A DNA stretch of 64,000 bases from a virus. This document shows, piece by piece, positions 15,519-24,077 of this stretch (positions within the stretch are counted from its first letter, which is position 1; each line of letters opens with the position of its first letter). The translations under genes were made by a program, and so were the position numbers. The stretch covers positions 1 to 64,000 of IMG/VR virus record IMGVR_UViG_3300025645_004731; one strand, 5' to 3'. Below the pieces are notes generated by a model. The model saw nothing but the letters and a program-made list of their open reading frames with translations, did not search any database and was not told the origin of the DNA.

Positions 15519-16733
15519 TTATGCTGCTTCCGCGATTGTTGATTTACTATCGAAGTATACGGATTGACCCCACGGAGCAACAGGCTTGCGATAATCATTC
15601 TTGATAAGAAACAGTGTATCGCAATATTCTTCGATTCCCCATTTACCCCAAGGCTCACCGTCTGTGAACATAATGAATTGATCAGGCTCAATTTCGTTCT
15701 CTACCATGTAGTTCCAGTTACACATAAAGTCAGTGCCACCGCCGCCAGTCATAGCAAATTCAGTAATTGAACGACCATCGTCGCTTGTAAATTCATCATA
15801 GCCAGTAACCCTAGTATCAAAGCACCATACACGAATGCGATAGCAGTCGAATTGATCCATGATACCCTGAACTTCACTTAGAAAGACACGAGAATCTGCT
15901 TCGCCAATTGATCCACTAACATCAAGAGCAATACAGATATCAATCTGGTCATCCTTGATGGGACCTGGCAAACATACATTGGTAAACTGGCTCTTACGAT
16001 TTGGACGCATAAATGATACATCACTTGATATATTGCTTTCAAGCGATACTTGGATCATTTCACGCCAGTCCATTTTAGCTTCGGTAAGATTGCTGATCAT
16101 GCGCTTAACATCACCGGGTACATTACCTGCGCCCGCGGCTTGTGCTGCCTGGATAACTGCGTTTTTCAGTTCATCACTTAGTGCCTTAGCATCTTCCTCG
16201 CTAATAGTCGGTCGACCTTTGCCGTCTTTGTTATCACCTTCGCCGTCACCACTGCCGCCCATTTCGAGGTGAACATCAAGAGTATCTTCTGGTGTTGCGC
16301 CATTTTCAATCAGATCATCATACACGCTTTCTGTGTGCCAATCGTCAGACGCATATTTTTTATCATATAATACTTTTACTTTATCAATAAGACGACCGAT
16401 GTTTTCACGAACCAGCATCCCGTTGATTTTATAATCGCCAGCCATATTCCAGATTTGAGGATCACGGTCTTTACGGCGTAGGAAATGCTCATACACACAG
16501 TGACCGACTTCGTGACCAACCAGGAACACGGTCTCGTCCATGTCAAGTTTCATTACAAAATCTGAGTTATAATAGAAATTACGACCATCTACTGCCGCGG
16601 TGTTACACCAACCTTGGTCAGTAGCATCCACTAGCTTCAAACGACAGGCAATATTGCCAAAGAACGGCTGCTTAAACAGCATTTTTATACGGGCAGAAAC
16701 TAGCTTGTCGTGTGCGTTTTTATACTTTTGCAT
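15519..16733 (-). CDS. VWA-domain protein with HExxH metallopeptidase-like N-terminus
   Basis: A 404-residue protein of two parts. The N-terminal part holds GHEVGHCVYEH, an HExxH zinc-protease motif seen in VWA-associated metallopeptidase-like domains. The C-terminal part (about residues 255-400) is a von Willebrand A domain with the MIDAS motif DVSGS and a later TDGEPWG. A low-complexity GSGDGEGDN linker separates them. Together with the MoxR ATPase upstream it forms a MoxR-VWA pair of the CobS/CobT or RavA/ViaA kind, which act as chaperone or metal-insertion machines. It has its own sigma70-type promoter. Confidence 0.85.
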   Translation of the reverse strand: MQKYKNAHDKLVSARIKMLFKQPFFGNIACRLKLVDATDQGWCNTAAVDGRNFYYNSDFVMKLDMDETVFLVGHEVGHCVYEHFLRRKDRDPQIWNMAGDYKINGMLVRENIGRLIDKVKVLYDKKYASDDWHTESVYDDLIENGATPEDTLDVHLEMGGSGDGEGDNKDGKGRPTISEEDAKALSDELKNAVIQAAQAAGAGNVPGDVKRMISNLTEAKMDWREMIQVSLESNISSDVSFMRPNRKSQFTNVCLPGPIKDDQIDICIALDVSGSIGEADSRVFLSEVQGIMDQFDCYRIRVWCFDTRVTGYDEFTSDDGRSITEFAMTGGGGTDFMCNWNYMVENEIEPDQFIMFTDGEPWGKWGIEEYCDTLFLIKNDYRKPVAPWGQSVYFDSKSTIAEAA

Positions 16734-16764
16734 CTGATGATCTCCTGATTCATATTATATATCT

Positions 16765-16793
16765 ATCATACACCATTATGTTGGCAATGTCAA
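16765..16793 (-). promoter_or_regulatory. Sigma70-type early promoter
   Basis: TTGACA, 17-bp spacer and TATGAT on the minus strand, upstream of the VWA gene. The -35 complement is at 16788-16793 and the -10 complement at 16765-16770. Confidence 0.7.
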
Positions 16794-16806
16794 GCATTAT
16801 TATACG

Positions 16807-16832
16807 AATATAGGGCCCGAAAGCCCTATATT
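16807..16832 (-). terminator. Terminator-like hairpin after the MoxR gene
   Basis: A perfect 10-bp stem (AATATAGGGC with its complement) around a 6-base UUUCGG loop, between the MoxR stop and the next promoter. There is no clear U-tract on the minus side, so it may terminate weakly or in both directions. Confidence 0.5.
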
Positions 16833-16848
16833 TTAACATATATTATTT

Positions 16849-17961
16849 TTATGCCTCTTCGATTAGAGCACCGTATGTTTTGATAAACTCTTTCCAGTTG
16901 GTCAAATCACTGAACTTGACACGGATTTTGTATTTACCAAGAGCGATAGACGCAGCCATAACAACCATCTCGGTTTCGAAGTTATCCATTGTAAAGCGCA
17001 TAAAGTTATCAAACATGGAGTTAAGGTTCTTATCCTCATTCAGATATGCTTCTTTGAGTTCATAGCACAGCGCGGTAGACAGTGAATACTTAGCACTGAT
17101 ATTGTCTGTTTTCAACTGAGTGACTTTACCGCTAAGGATATCGCTTGGGTTAGGCAATGTGCCAGCAATTTGGCGATGCGCTTTGAATTTTAGCGCTTTG
17201 CCTTCGCCGATACCAGCAGCAACCATGTCGGTCACTTCTTCCTCGTTAAAGCCATCAACATCGCGGATGGTGTCAGAAACAAACACCCATGAACGTGGAG
17301 TAGCAAACGACCGCTCGGCAGAAGATGCGTCGAAATCATATAGATCCTCTTTGAATGTAGTCAGATAGCCAACAACATCAGGATGTACATTGTTATTCAC
17401 AGCCCAGTCAAACCAGGTGTTGAAATCAGAACGCACCTCATAGTGAAGAAAACGGTTAGCAAGTGGCTTAGGCATACGATAGCTAACGCCCTTGTCGCTA
17501 TCACGGTTACCAGCAGCAGCGATTACTACATTATCAGGCAAACGATATGTGCCGATAGCGCGGTTATGGATCAACTGATATGCGGCGGCTTGTGTAGCTG
17601 GCGCGGCACCATTCAACTCGTCAAGGAACAAGATGATGATATCATAATCTGCTGCCTCTTTCGCATCTGGAAATTCTTCAGGAGGACTAAAGCGCATTTT
17701 ATTCGCATCGGCATCGTAGTACGGAAAGCCTTTGATGTCGGTAGTATCCCATAGTGACAAACGACAGTCAATCAATTTTGCTGTTTTGCCATCGACGATA
17801 TATGAATTTTTAATACCTTCCATGGTATCACTTTTGCCGATGCCAGGAGGACCCCATACGAAGAAAGGACGCTTTGTACGAAAGTGATGCTTAGCGTACT
17901 TGGTCAATTCATTGAGGGTAATGGAACGAGCTTCTGATGGCGAATCGCTTTTGCGTGTCAT
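16849..17961 (-). CDS. MoxR/CobS-like AAA+ ATPase
   Basis: A 370-residue AAA+ protein of the MoxR/CobS type. Walker A is GPPGIGKSD, Walker B is ILFLDELNGA, and sensor 1 is in AAGNRDSDKG. Length and spacing fit the MoxR family. CobS-like genes are known in marine T4-like cyanophages. Its partner is probably the VWA protein encoded just downstream. The start follows GGAGAATACACT, and a sigma70-type promoter precedes it. Confidence 0.88.
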   Translation of the reverse strand: MTRKSDSPSEARSITLNELTKYAKHHFRTKRPFFVWGPPGIGKSDTMEGIKNSYIVDGKTAKLIDCRLSLWDTTDIKGFPYYDADANKMRFSPPEEFPDAKEAADYDIIILFLDELNGAAPATQAAAYQLIHNRAIGTYRLPDNVVIAAAGNRDSDKGVSYRMPKPLANRFLHYEVRSDFNTWFDWAVNNNVHPDVVGYLTTFKEDLYDFDASSAERSFATPRSWVFVSDTIRDVDGFNEEEVTDMVAAGIGEGKALKFKAHRQIAGTLPNPSDILSGKVTQLKTDNISAKYSLSTALCYELKEAYLNEDKNLNSMFDNFMRFTMDNFETEMVVMAASIALGKYKIRVKFSDLTNWKEFIKTYGALIEEA

Positions 17962-17996
17962 AGTGTATTCTCCTGGTATATTTTGATTACTCTGCT

Positions 17997-18025
17997 ATGA
18001 TAGCAGGAAGATATTTCATTGTCAA
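17997..18025 (-). promoter_or_regulatory. Sigma70-type early promoter
   Basis: TTGACA, 17-bp spacer and TATCAT on the minus strand, upstream of the MoxR-like gene. Confidence 0.7.
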
Positions 18026-18040
18026 GCTTTATTTTAACTT

Positions 18041-18223
18041 TTATGCGCCGTCGTCCATTTCACAGATGTCATCATAATAAGATGACTCCTCGTATAATGA
18101 ATCAAACAGACTTTCCGGAATTACTCCTAATCCGACAACCCGACGAGTTTCGCAGTAATGTGTGTAGTCGTCACAATCCTGAACTTCGGGAAGATATGCG
18201 TGTGATTTGATAACTGTTGCCAT
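18041..18223 (-). CDS. Small acidic hypothetical protein
   Basis: A 60-residue acidic protein with several Tyr and Cys residues and no recognised domain. The ATG at 18223 follows AAGAGAATCACT and is preferred over an upstream start at 18253, which would lie in the promoter leader. It has its own sigma70-type promoter and so is probably an early product, perhaps a host-takeover protein; that role is inferred from position and size only. Confidence 0.6.
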   Translation of the reverse strand: MATVIKSHAYLPEVQDCDDYTHYCETRRVVGLGVIPESLFDSLYEESSYYDDICEMDDGA

Positions 18224-18255
18224 AGTGATTCTCTTTTCTCTGTTACTATACATAT

Positions 18256-18284
18256 AATATACAATAAGATATCACGATTGTCAA
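18256..18284 (-). promoter_or_regulatory. Sigma70-type early promoter
   Basis: TTGACA, 17-bp spacer and TATATT on the minus strand, about 30 bp before the small gene at 18223. Confidence 0.7.
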
Positions 18285-18285
18285 G

Positions 18286-18315
18286 AAAAAAGCGCAACAA
18301 TAAATGCTGCGCTTT
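18286..18315 (-). terminator. Rho-independent terminator after the fibre gene
   Basis: On the minus strand AAAGCGCA pairs with TGCGCTTT across a loop of about 11 bases, and the stem is followed by a run of T. It lies 27 bp after the stop of the fibre gene. Confidence 0.8.
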
Positions 18316-18341
18316 CAATAGTTTATAAAATAATTCAGTTA

Positions 18342-21300
18342 TTAATCGTAATAGACAAATTCGCCTGTTGTTGGATTGTATGCTACTTGCTTAAATCCTG
18401 CTGGCAGACCGCCGCCCAATACACTTCTAACTGGTTTAACTACAAAGGTATCAGCTACGATGTTTTCTAACGCGGTGCCACTTGCGTTTAATATAATCGA
18501 ATTTGCTGCTTGCGGATTTAATCCGCCTGAAAGCGCACCAATTGCTATAGAGTTTGTGCCTTGTCCATCTGTTGCAGCAGTTACCCCAATCGCTATTGCG
18601 TTGTCACCTTGAGTTGTTTCACCAGCGCCGCCGCCAATTGCTATTGCGAAGTCACCCTGATCGATGCTGCCTGCTGTCTCGCCAAGTGCTACTGCGCTTA
18701 TGCCTTGAGTTGTTCTGCCTGCTTTATTACCAATTGCTACTGACTCATTACCTTGACCAAAACCGCCTGCTAGATTACCAATTGCTACCGAGTCAACACC
18801 TTGATCAAGAGTGCCTGATTGTACTCCAATTGCTATTGATCTTTCTTGCTGCGGCGCTTTACCGTTTGTAAATGTCAGTTCAGTACCGATTGGTACTGAA
18901 AAGTCAGGGCCGCTAGACATAAATATTATCCCTGTATTCAACACTGTGTTGACCGTCTGACCACTGAGGTAACCTGCACTAGTTACTACCGCTCCTGGAT
19001 AGATTCCTGCTGTGGAGTCAACAATAATATTAGTAGTACCGATATCAATACGTGTTATCGTCGTTGCAGTAGTCACAGCGGCTAAGCCATTACCGGCAAA
19101 TCTGCCGATGGCAATAGATTCTGTGCTTTGCATGACTTCGCCCGCCTGACTACCAAGTGCTACTGCGTATGTGCCTTGGGTATCATTGCCAGCCATGCCT
19201 CCGATTGCGACAGACATAAATCCTTGGTCCGTCTTTCCTGATTTACTTCCTATAGCAACACCAGCCGAGCCCTGCTTATTGCGGCCCGCCTGGCTGCCTA
19301 ATGCGACTGTTGATGACCCTTGATCTAACCAGCCTGCTTGATTGCCAACTGCTATTGCAAGTGTGCTTTGCGTTGTTTCGCCAGCCTCAAAACCAATTGC
19401 TACTGCCTTGTCCTTTTGAGTTGTTTTGCCTGCTTTATTACCAATTGCTACTGAGCTAACACCTTGTCCATTGAAAAAAGAGTGATTGTCACCCTGAACT
19501 GGGGCAATGTCCGCGCCCGCGGACATTACAACATCGTGAGTTGTTATATTAGTAAATGTAATTTCTCCAAATGGCTCGGGAGCAGAGGGGGCAGACAATG
19601 TTACTGAGGTAGCACTGTCCACCCTAATAACAGTCGAACCGCCACCATCGACAAACCCCGGACCGGTGACGGTCGCGCCTACTTCAATTCCTGCTGTGGA
19701 TACTACATTCATCTGATTATCAAAAGTTCTATTGACGAAATCTGTAACCACAATCGTTCCGAGGTTGCGTGTGGAAGATATAACATATTGACCACTAGTG
19801 AATGCCGGCGAAATGATTATCATTCCGGGAATAATATTTGCATCGCGACTGCCGGTGTAAGTTATCGCGGCATTCAATCCGCCGGACTCGAATTCTAAGA
19901 TGAGTGAAGTCCCCACATACCCGGCTTGGAAGCCAAGTGATATTGCGTACTCCGATTGTCTATAAAATCCAGCCACATATCCAATCGCTATTGCAGATGT
20001 CTCTTGCGAAGTTCCTCCAGCGATAGCACCTATTGCTATTGCCCTGTCGCCTTGGTACTGTACGCCGGCTGAGTTACCAATTGCTATTGCTGATAAGCCT
20101 TGTGTGTCATTACCTGCCAGCTGCCCAATTGCTGTCGCGTCGGCGCCTTGATTTACACTGCCCGCGTTTTTTCCAACGGCGATGTTTACTGGACCGTTAG
20201 CATTATTAATGTCCGTGATTTCTGCCCAAGTGACACCGCCCGCACCGCCATCTGCTCCATCTGCACCATCATTGCCCGCTGGTCCTTGAATAGATCCGCC
20301 ATCAACCCAAATAGCGCCATCCCATACATGAAGACTATCGTCTAGTTGTACAATATAAGCATCGCCTTTGGTGTTGGGTCCTGCTGGCAAATTGCCAGCA
20401 ATATCTACATTACCCTTGAGTGTGATACTTGATCCGTCTGTGCCGTCAGTTCCATCCACGCCTGATTCGCCTTGAATGCCCTGAATGCCCTGTGTGCCAT
20501 TGGTTCCGTTAGTGCCATTGGTTCCGTCTGTTCCTGCTGCGCCTGTTTCGCCTTGAATGCCTTGAATGCCTTGCGCGCCATTGGTTCCGTTAGTGCCATT
20601 GGTTCCATCTACGCCATCTACGCCATCTACGCCGTTAGTGCCATTGGTTCCACTACCACCGACTGGACCCTGTACGCCCTGTACTCCCGTAATGCCCTGT
20701 GGTCCTTGAATAGGACCTCCACTTACCCAAGCATTGCCATCCCATACATTAAGACTATCATCTTCTTGTACTAGATACGCATCGCCCTGTACCAGGGTCC
20801 CTGGCGGAAGTGCTTCAAGTTCCACAAAAGTAGGCATTTCGCCGAGGAATGTAATACCTAATCCAGCTGCGCCCTGGATGCCCTGGATGCCCTGGATGCC
20901 CTGTGTGCCAGTATCGCCATCTACGCCATCTACGCCATTAGTGCCATCTACGCCATCTGTGCCGTTAGTGCCATTGATTCCATTAGTTCCATCTGCGCCT
21001 GCTGCGCCAGTATCGCCATTAGTTCCGTTAGTGCCATCTATGCCATCTACACCATCTACGCCTGCTGCGCCTGTTTCGCCCTGAATGCCCTGAATGCCTT
21101 GTGCGCCATTAGTGCCATTTACGCCATCTACGCCATCTACGCCATTAGTGCCATCTACGCCATCTATGCCATTGGTTCCGTTAGTGCCGTCAGTGCCATC
21201 TGCGCCTGCTGGGCCTGTTTCGCCATTGGTTCCGTCTGTGCCATCTGCGCCTGTTTCGCCTTGGATGCCCTGTCTGCCTTGTGCGCCTGTTTCTCCCTGA

Positions 21301-22592
21301 ATGCCTTGAATTCCCTGTGCGCCTGTTTCGCCCTGAATGCCTGTTTCGCCCTGGATGCCTTGTGTGCCATCTATGCCATCGGTTCCGTCTGCGCCTGTTT
21401 CGCCCTGGATGCCCTGAATGCCCTGAATGCCTTGTGCGCCATTAGTGCCATCTACACCATCTACGCCTGCTGGGCCTGTTTCGCCCTGAATGCCTTGTGC
21501 GCCATTAGTGCCATTTACGCCATCTACGCCATCTACGCCATTAGTGCCATCTACGCCATCTATGCCATTGGTTCCATTAGTGCCATTATCGCCAACAGGA
21601 CCCGGTACGCCCTGTACTCCCGTAATGCCCTGTGGACCCTGAATAGGACCTCCACTTACCCAAGCAGCACCGTCCCATACATTAAGACTATCATCTTCTT
21701 GTACTAGATACGCATCGCCCTGTACCAGTGTTCCTGTCGGAAGTGCTTCTAGTGCCACAAAAGTAGCTATTTCGCCGTAGAATGTAATACCTAATCCGGC
21801 TGCGCCCTGGATGCCCTGGATGCCCTGGATGCCTTGTGGTCCAGTATCGCCATCTACGCCATCTATGCCATTAGTGCCATCTACGCCATCTGCGCCGTTA
21901 GTTCCATTAGTGCCGTTGAGTCCATTAGTTCCGTCTGCGCCAGGAAGACCAGCAGCGCCATTAGCGCCATCTACGCCATTGGTTCCATCTACGCCTGCTG
22001 GGCCTGTTTCGCCCTGAATGCCTTGAATGCCCTGAATGCCTTGAATGCCATTTACGCCATCTATGCCATTGGTTCCGTTAGTGCCAGGAAGACCAGCATC
22101 GCCATTGGCGCCATCTATGCCATCTACGCCATCTGTGCCTGGCACGCCTTGAATGCCTTGAATGCCCTGAATGCCTTGAATGCCCTGAATTCCATCTGCG
22201 CCATCTGTGCCATCTTCGCCTGCTGGTCCTTGAATAGGACCGCCATCAACCCATTCAGTTCCTGACCAGATATGTAAACTATCATCTGCTTGTACAATAT
22301 AAGCATCGCCTTGAGTATTGTCTGCCACTGGCAAATCACCAACTTCGGCTACGTTGCCTACCAGAATAATGCCAAATCCAGCTGGTCCCTGTGGACCCGG
22401 TTCGCCTTGTGGACCCTGTTCGCCAGCACCGCCGCCACCGCCGCCTGTTATTATTTCTGCGCCGCCCGCAGTTACTCCGTCACTTACTTTGAGTGTGTTT
22501 GTGACCGTATCGATCCAGACTTCGCCGTCTCTGCCGATGTATTGGTCACTTGCTACGTTTATATATTTGCTTACTAACTGTCTGGTGCTCAT
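18342..22592 (-). CDS. Collagen-like tail fibre/adhesin with YadA-like ladder
   Basis: A 1416-residue virion adhesin. The first 50 residues contain a short RDGEVWIDT domain typical of phage fibre N-termini. From about 55 to 760 it is mostly collagen-like Gly-X-Y triplets (GIQGIQ, GTNGTNG, GVDG), interrupted by repeats of one globular module whose core is QGDAYLVQEDDSLNVWDG. From about 790 on there are many copies of a GxxAIAIG ladder, as in YadA/trimeric autotransporter heads, broken by two beta-rich insertions. It ends with a short TTGEFVYYD tip. Such proteins form trimeric host-binding fibres. It has a perfect late promoter, a good ribosome-binding site (AGGAG) and a terminator. Confidence 0.9.
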   Translation of the reverse strand: MSTRQLVSKYINVASDQYIGRDGEVWIDTVTNTLKVSDGVTAGGAEIITGGGGGGAGEQGPQGEPGPQGPAGFGIILVGNVAEVGDLPVADNTQGDAYIVQADDSLHIWSGTEWVDGGPIQGPAGEDGTDGADGIQGIQGIQGIQGIQGVPGTDGVDGIDGANGDAGLPGTNGTNGIDGVNGIQGIQGIQGIQGETGPAGVDGTNGVDGANGAAGLPGADGTNGLNGTNGTNGADGVDGTNGIDGVDGDTGPQGIQGIQGIQGAAGLGITFYGEIATFVALEALPTGTLVQGDAYLVQEDDSLNVWDGAAWVSGGPIQGPQGITGVQGVPGPVGDNGTNGTNGIDGVDGTNGVDGVDGVNGTNGAQGIQGETGPAGVDGVDGTNGAQGIQGIQGIQGETGADGTDGIDGTQGIQGETGIQGETGAQGIQGIQGETGAQGRQGIQGETGADGTDGTNGETGPAGADGTDGTNGTNGIDGVDGTNGVDGVDGVNGTNGAQGIQGIQGETGAAGVDGVDGIDGTNGTNGDTGAAGADGTNGINGTNGTDGVDGTNGVDGVDGDTGTQGIQGIQGIQGAAGLGITFLGEMPTFVELEALPPGTLVQGDAYLVQEDDSLNVWDGNAWVSGGPIQGPQGITGVQGVQGPVGGSGTNGTNGVDGVDGVDGTNGTNGTNGAQGIQGIQGETGAAGTDGTNGTNGTNGTQGIQGIQGESGVDGTDGTDGSSITLKGNVDIAGNLPAGPNTKGDAYIVQLDDSLHVWDGAIWVDGGSIQGPAGNDGADGADGGAGGVTWAEITDINNANGPVNIAVGKNAGSVNQGADATAIGQLAGNDTQGLSAIAIGNSAGVQYQGDRAIAIGAIAGGTSQETSAIAIGYVAGFYRQSEYAISLGFQAGYVGTSLILEFESGGLNAAITYTGSRDANIIPGMIIISPAFTSGQYVISSTRNLGTIVVTDFVNRTFDNQMNVVSTAGIEVGATVTGPGFVDGGGSTVIRVDSATSVTLSAPSAPEPFGEITFTNITTHDVVMSAGADIAPVQGDNHSFFNGQGVSSVAIGNKAGKTTQKDKAVAIGFEAGETTQSTLAIAVGNQAGWLDQGSSTVALGSQAGRNKQGSAGVAIGSKSGKTDQGFMSVAIGGMAGNDTQGTYAVALGSQAGEVMQSTESIAIGRFAGNGLAAVTTATTITRIDIGTTNIIVDSTAGIYPGAVVTSAGYLSGQTVNTVLNTGIIFMSSGPDFSVPIGTELTFTNGKAPQQERSIAIGVQSGTLDQGVDSVAIGNLAGGFGQGNESVAIGNKAGRTTQGISAVALGETAGSIDQGDFAIAIGGGAGETTQGDNAIAIGVTAATDGQGTNSIAIGALSGGLNPQAANSIILNASGTALENIVADTFVVKPVRSVLGGGLPAGFKQVAYNPTTGEFVYYD

Positions 22593-22622
22593 TGTTATTT
22601 CTCCTACGAAACTATCTGATTG

Positions 22623-22630
22623 TATTTATA
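22623..22630 (-). promoter_or_regulatory. Late promoter TATAAATA of the fibre gene
   Basis: A perfect T4 late consensus 30 bp upstream of the fibre start codon. Confidence 0.75.
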
Positions 22631-22654
22631 TATTCTGCTTATAAAATTATTGTG

Positions 22655-23014
22655 TTATAGATTAGATTCCATGTGATCTATCCATATATCAACATCACTA
22701 CCGTAAAGCTTGAACAATACACGATCTTCCTGTCCGAATAGCACAAGTTTCGTTTTGTCTATATAGTATGGATATTTGTTATATTTGTCCATTAGAATTC
22801 TGAGCTTGGGTGTAAATTTTATAGTATCTTTATCAAACATATAAATGTCGCATTCAAAGTCCATAAGATGCATAGCAGAAAGGCCCAACTTAGATAAGTT
22901 GAGCCCTTTACCATTACGGTAGTTTTTGAATAGATCCCGTACCTTTACATTCCGATAGTGTAGGTTTTCTTGCGCAAATTTCTGTATTTCAAGATAAAAG
23001 GCTGGTATCGTCAT
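22655..23014 (-). CDS. Hypothetical protein
   Basis: A 119-residue basic and aromatic protein without recognised motifs. It has a helical N-terminus and a strand-rich C-terminus (KLVLFGQEDRVLFKLYG). It overlaps the preceding gene by 26 bases and forms a two-gene unit with it, just upstream of the fibre promoter. Confidence 0.6.
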   Translation of the reverse strand: MTIPAFYLEIQKFAQENLHYRNVKVRDLFKNYRNGKGLNLSKLGLSAMHLMDFECDIYMFDKDTIKFTPKLRILMDKYNKYPYYIDKTKLVLFGQEDRVLFKLYGSDVDIWIDHMESNL

Positions 23015-23303
23015 CGTCTTCTTTTACTATTTCGCCCTGTGTTAGTTTCACTACCTCAAACTTGTTTGTCTTAAACATTTTGTTTAATCGCTGTGCTAAA
23101 TTAAAAGCGTGACCGCTATTACTAAAACTAACCTTCTTATATTTCGGACCAGGATAGTTTACCAGACTGTTCAGACTGCGCAAGTTAATTGGCGCTCCAT
23201 CATGAAACACCGCATAAATCGCACCTGCCTTTAGTATCTGCTCACTACGATAACTCTTAGGATCAGTGAATTCCATTAATATTTTTGGTTTGGGTCTGGA
23301 CAT
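22989..23303 (-). CDS. Hypothetical protein
   Basis: A 104-residue protein with a basic N-terminus (SRPKPKI) and an acidic C-terminal run (EDDDD). No domain is recognised. AGAGAA lies upstream of the ATG. It is divergent from the plus-strand gene at 23375, and the short intergenic region holds the late motifs for that gene. Confidence 0.6.
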   Translation of the reverse strand: MSRPKPKILMEFTDPKSYRSEQILKAGAIYAVFHDGAPINLRSLNSLVNYPGPKYKKVSFSNSGHAFNLAQRLNKMFKTNKFEVVKLTQGEIVKEDDDDTSLLS

Positions 23304-23351
23304 ATTATATAATTCTCTACTACTTTAACTCTATTGTATTTAGTCAAAATA

Positions 23352-23369
23352 GCATAAATAGTATAAATA
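23352..23369 (+). promoter_or_regulatory. Tandem late-type motifs GCATAAATA and TATAAATA
   Basis: Two late-type motifs lie directly before the ATG at 23375; the second ends only 5 nt before it. No Shine-Dalgarno is present in between. Confidence 0.55.
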
Positions 23370-23374
23370 ATATT

Positions 23375-23821
23375 ATGGCAAGATCATTTACAAAAATGGG
23401 CAGAGACATTATGATATCTCATGCGGCATTGGTCCACAATGTGGTAATACCAGTTGAGACTAAATATCGACAGATATTAATCCAAGTCATAAAGATGCGT
23501 CCAGTCTTCGATGACAATGACCAAAGTAAATGGGTTGGCAACCATACGATTAAATACACGGATATTAATCATATTGGTAGGGATCTCCAGGTCGACGCCG
23601 TCGATAGTTATTTGTGGTCTATGAACGCATATAAGCCAGAAAAGCAAGGCCAAATCAGCAAATGGTTAACGATAAATTGTCCGCAACTGTTTCCTGACCA
23701 TTGCTTTAGTCATGGACCAGATGAATCTAACAGAGAATACTGGCTCACAGTATCTGGTGAGAAAGTTAATGTCCAATGGGTAATGTTCGCTCCAGAACGG
23801 GACGAAGGACCAACAAAATGA
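23375..23821 (+). CDS. Hypothetical protein
   Basis: A 148-residue protein of unknown function. It starts MARSFTKMGRD and has a central strand-rich part, several Trp residues, and a PDHCFSHGPDESN segment. I start it at 23375 because the upstream part of the frame is hydrophobic, low-quality coding sequence that includes the promoter. It converges on the minus-strand WYL_2-like gene with no gap. Late promoter motifs suggest late expression. Confidence 0.6.
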   Translation: MARSFTKMGRDIMISHAALVHNVVIPVETKYRQILIQVIKMRPVFDDNDQSKWVGNHTIKYTDINHIGRDLQVDAVDSYLWSMNAYKPEKQGQISKWLTINCPQLFPDHCFSHGPDESNREYWLTVSGEKVNVQWVMFAPERDEGPTK

Positions 23822-24076
23822 TTAAACAATCTCGACTGTGGTCACATTCTCCACACGAAAACTGCGCCATCCCTGTGCTTTGGTATCCCACACACTAACT
23901 ACTTCTTCGTTGATCTCTCGAACCTTCTTTTCACTCACCTGGTCATCTTCTTTGACCTGAGGTAAGTGTGATTCATTTAGTGTACAGTCCATAATTCGTA
24001 CATCGCCGTTGATTTTGGTAAATGTTACTTGCGCGACATTTTCCTTTAGTACTGTTATGATTTCTTCTCTGGTCAT
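23822..24076 (-). CDS. Small SH3-like (WYL_2/DUF2693-type) protein
   Basis: An 84-residue protein with a beta-barrel-like pattern: VTFTKINGDVRIMDCTL in the first half and VSVWDTKAQGWRSFRVENV in the second. This matches my memory of the small WYL_2/Sm-like phage family. Its role is unknown, possibly nucleic-acid binding. The ATG at 24076 follows AGGAATTAAA. It ends the exonuclease transcription unit. Confidence 0.6.
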   Translation of the reverse strand: MTREEIITVLKENVAQVTFTKINGDVRIMDCTLNESHLPQVKEDDQVSEKKVREINEEVVSVWDTKAQGWRSFRVENVTTVEIV

Positions 24077-24077
24077 T

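Noticed and set aside
20400-22230. Regularly spaced short repeats resembling a CRISPR array
   Set aside because: They are the codons of Gly-X-Y collagen triplets in one long reading frame, with no unique spacers of constant length.
20472-22265. Long plus-strand frames of Ala/Ile/Cys or Pro/Ser/Val opposite the fibre gene
   Set aside because: Their composition is just the complement of Gly-X-Y codons; there are no start signals and no non-repetitive sequence.
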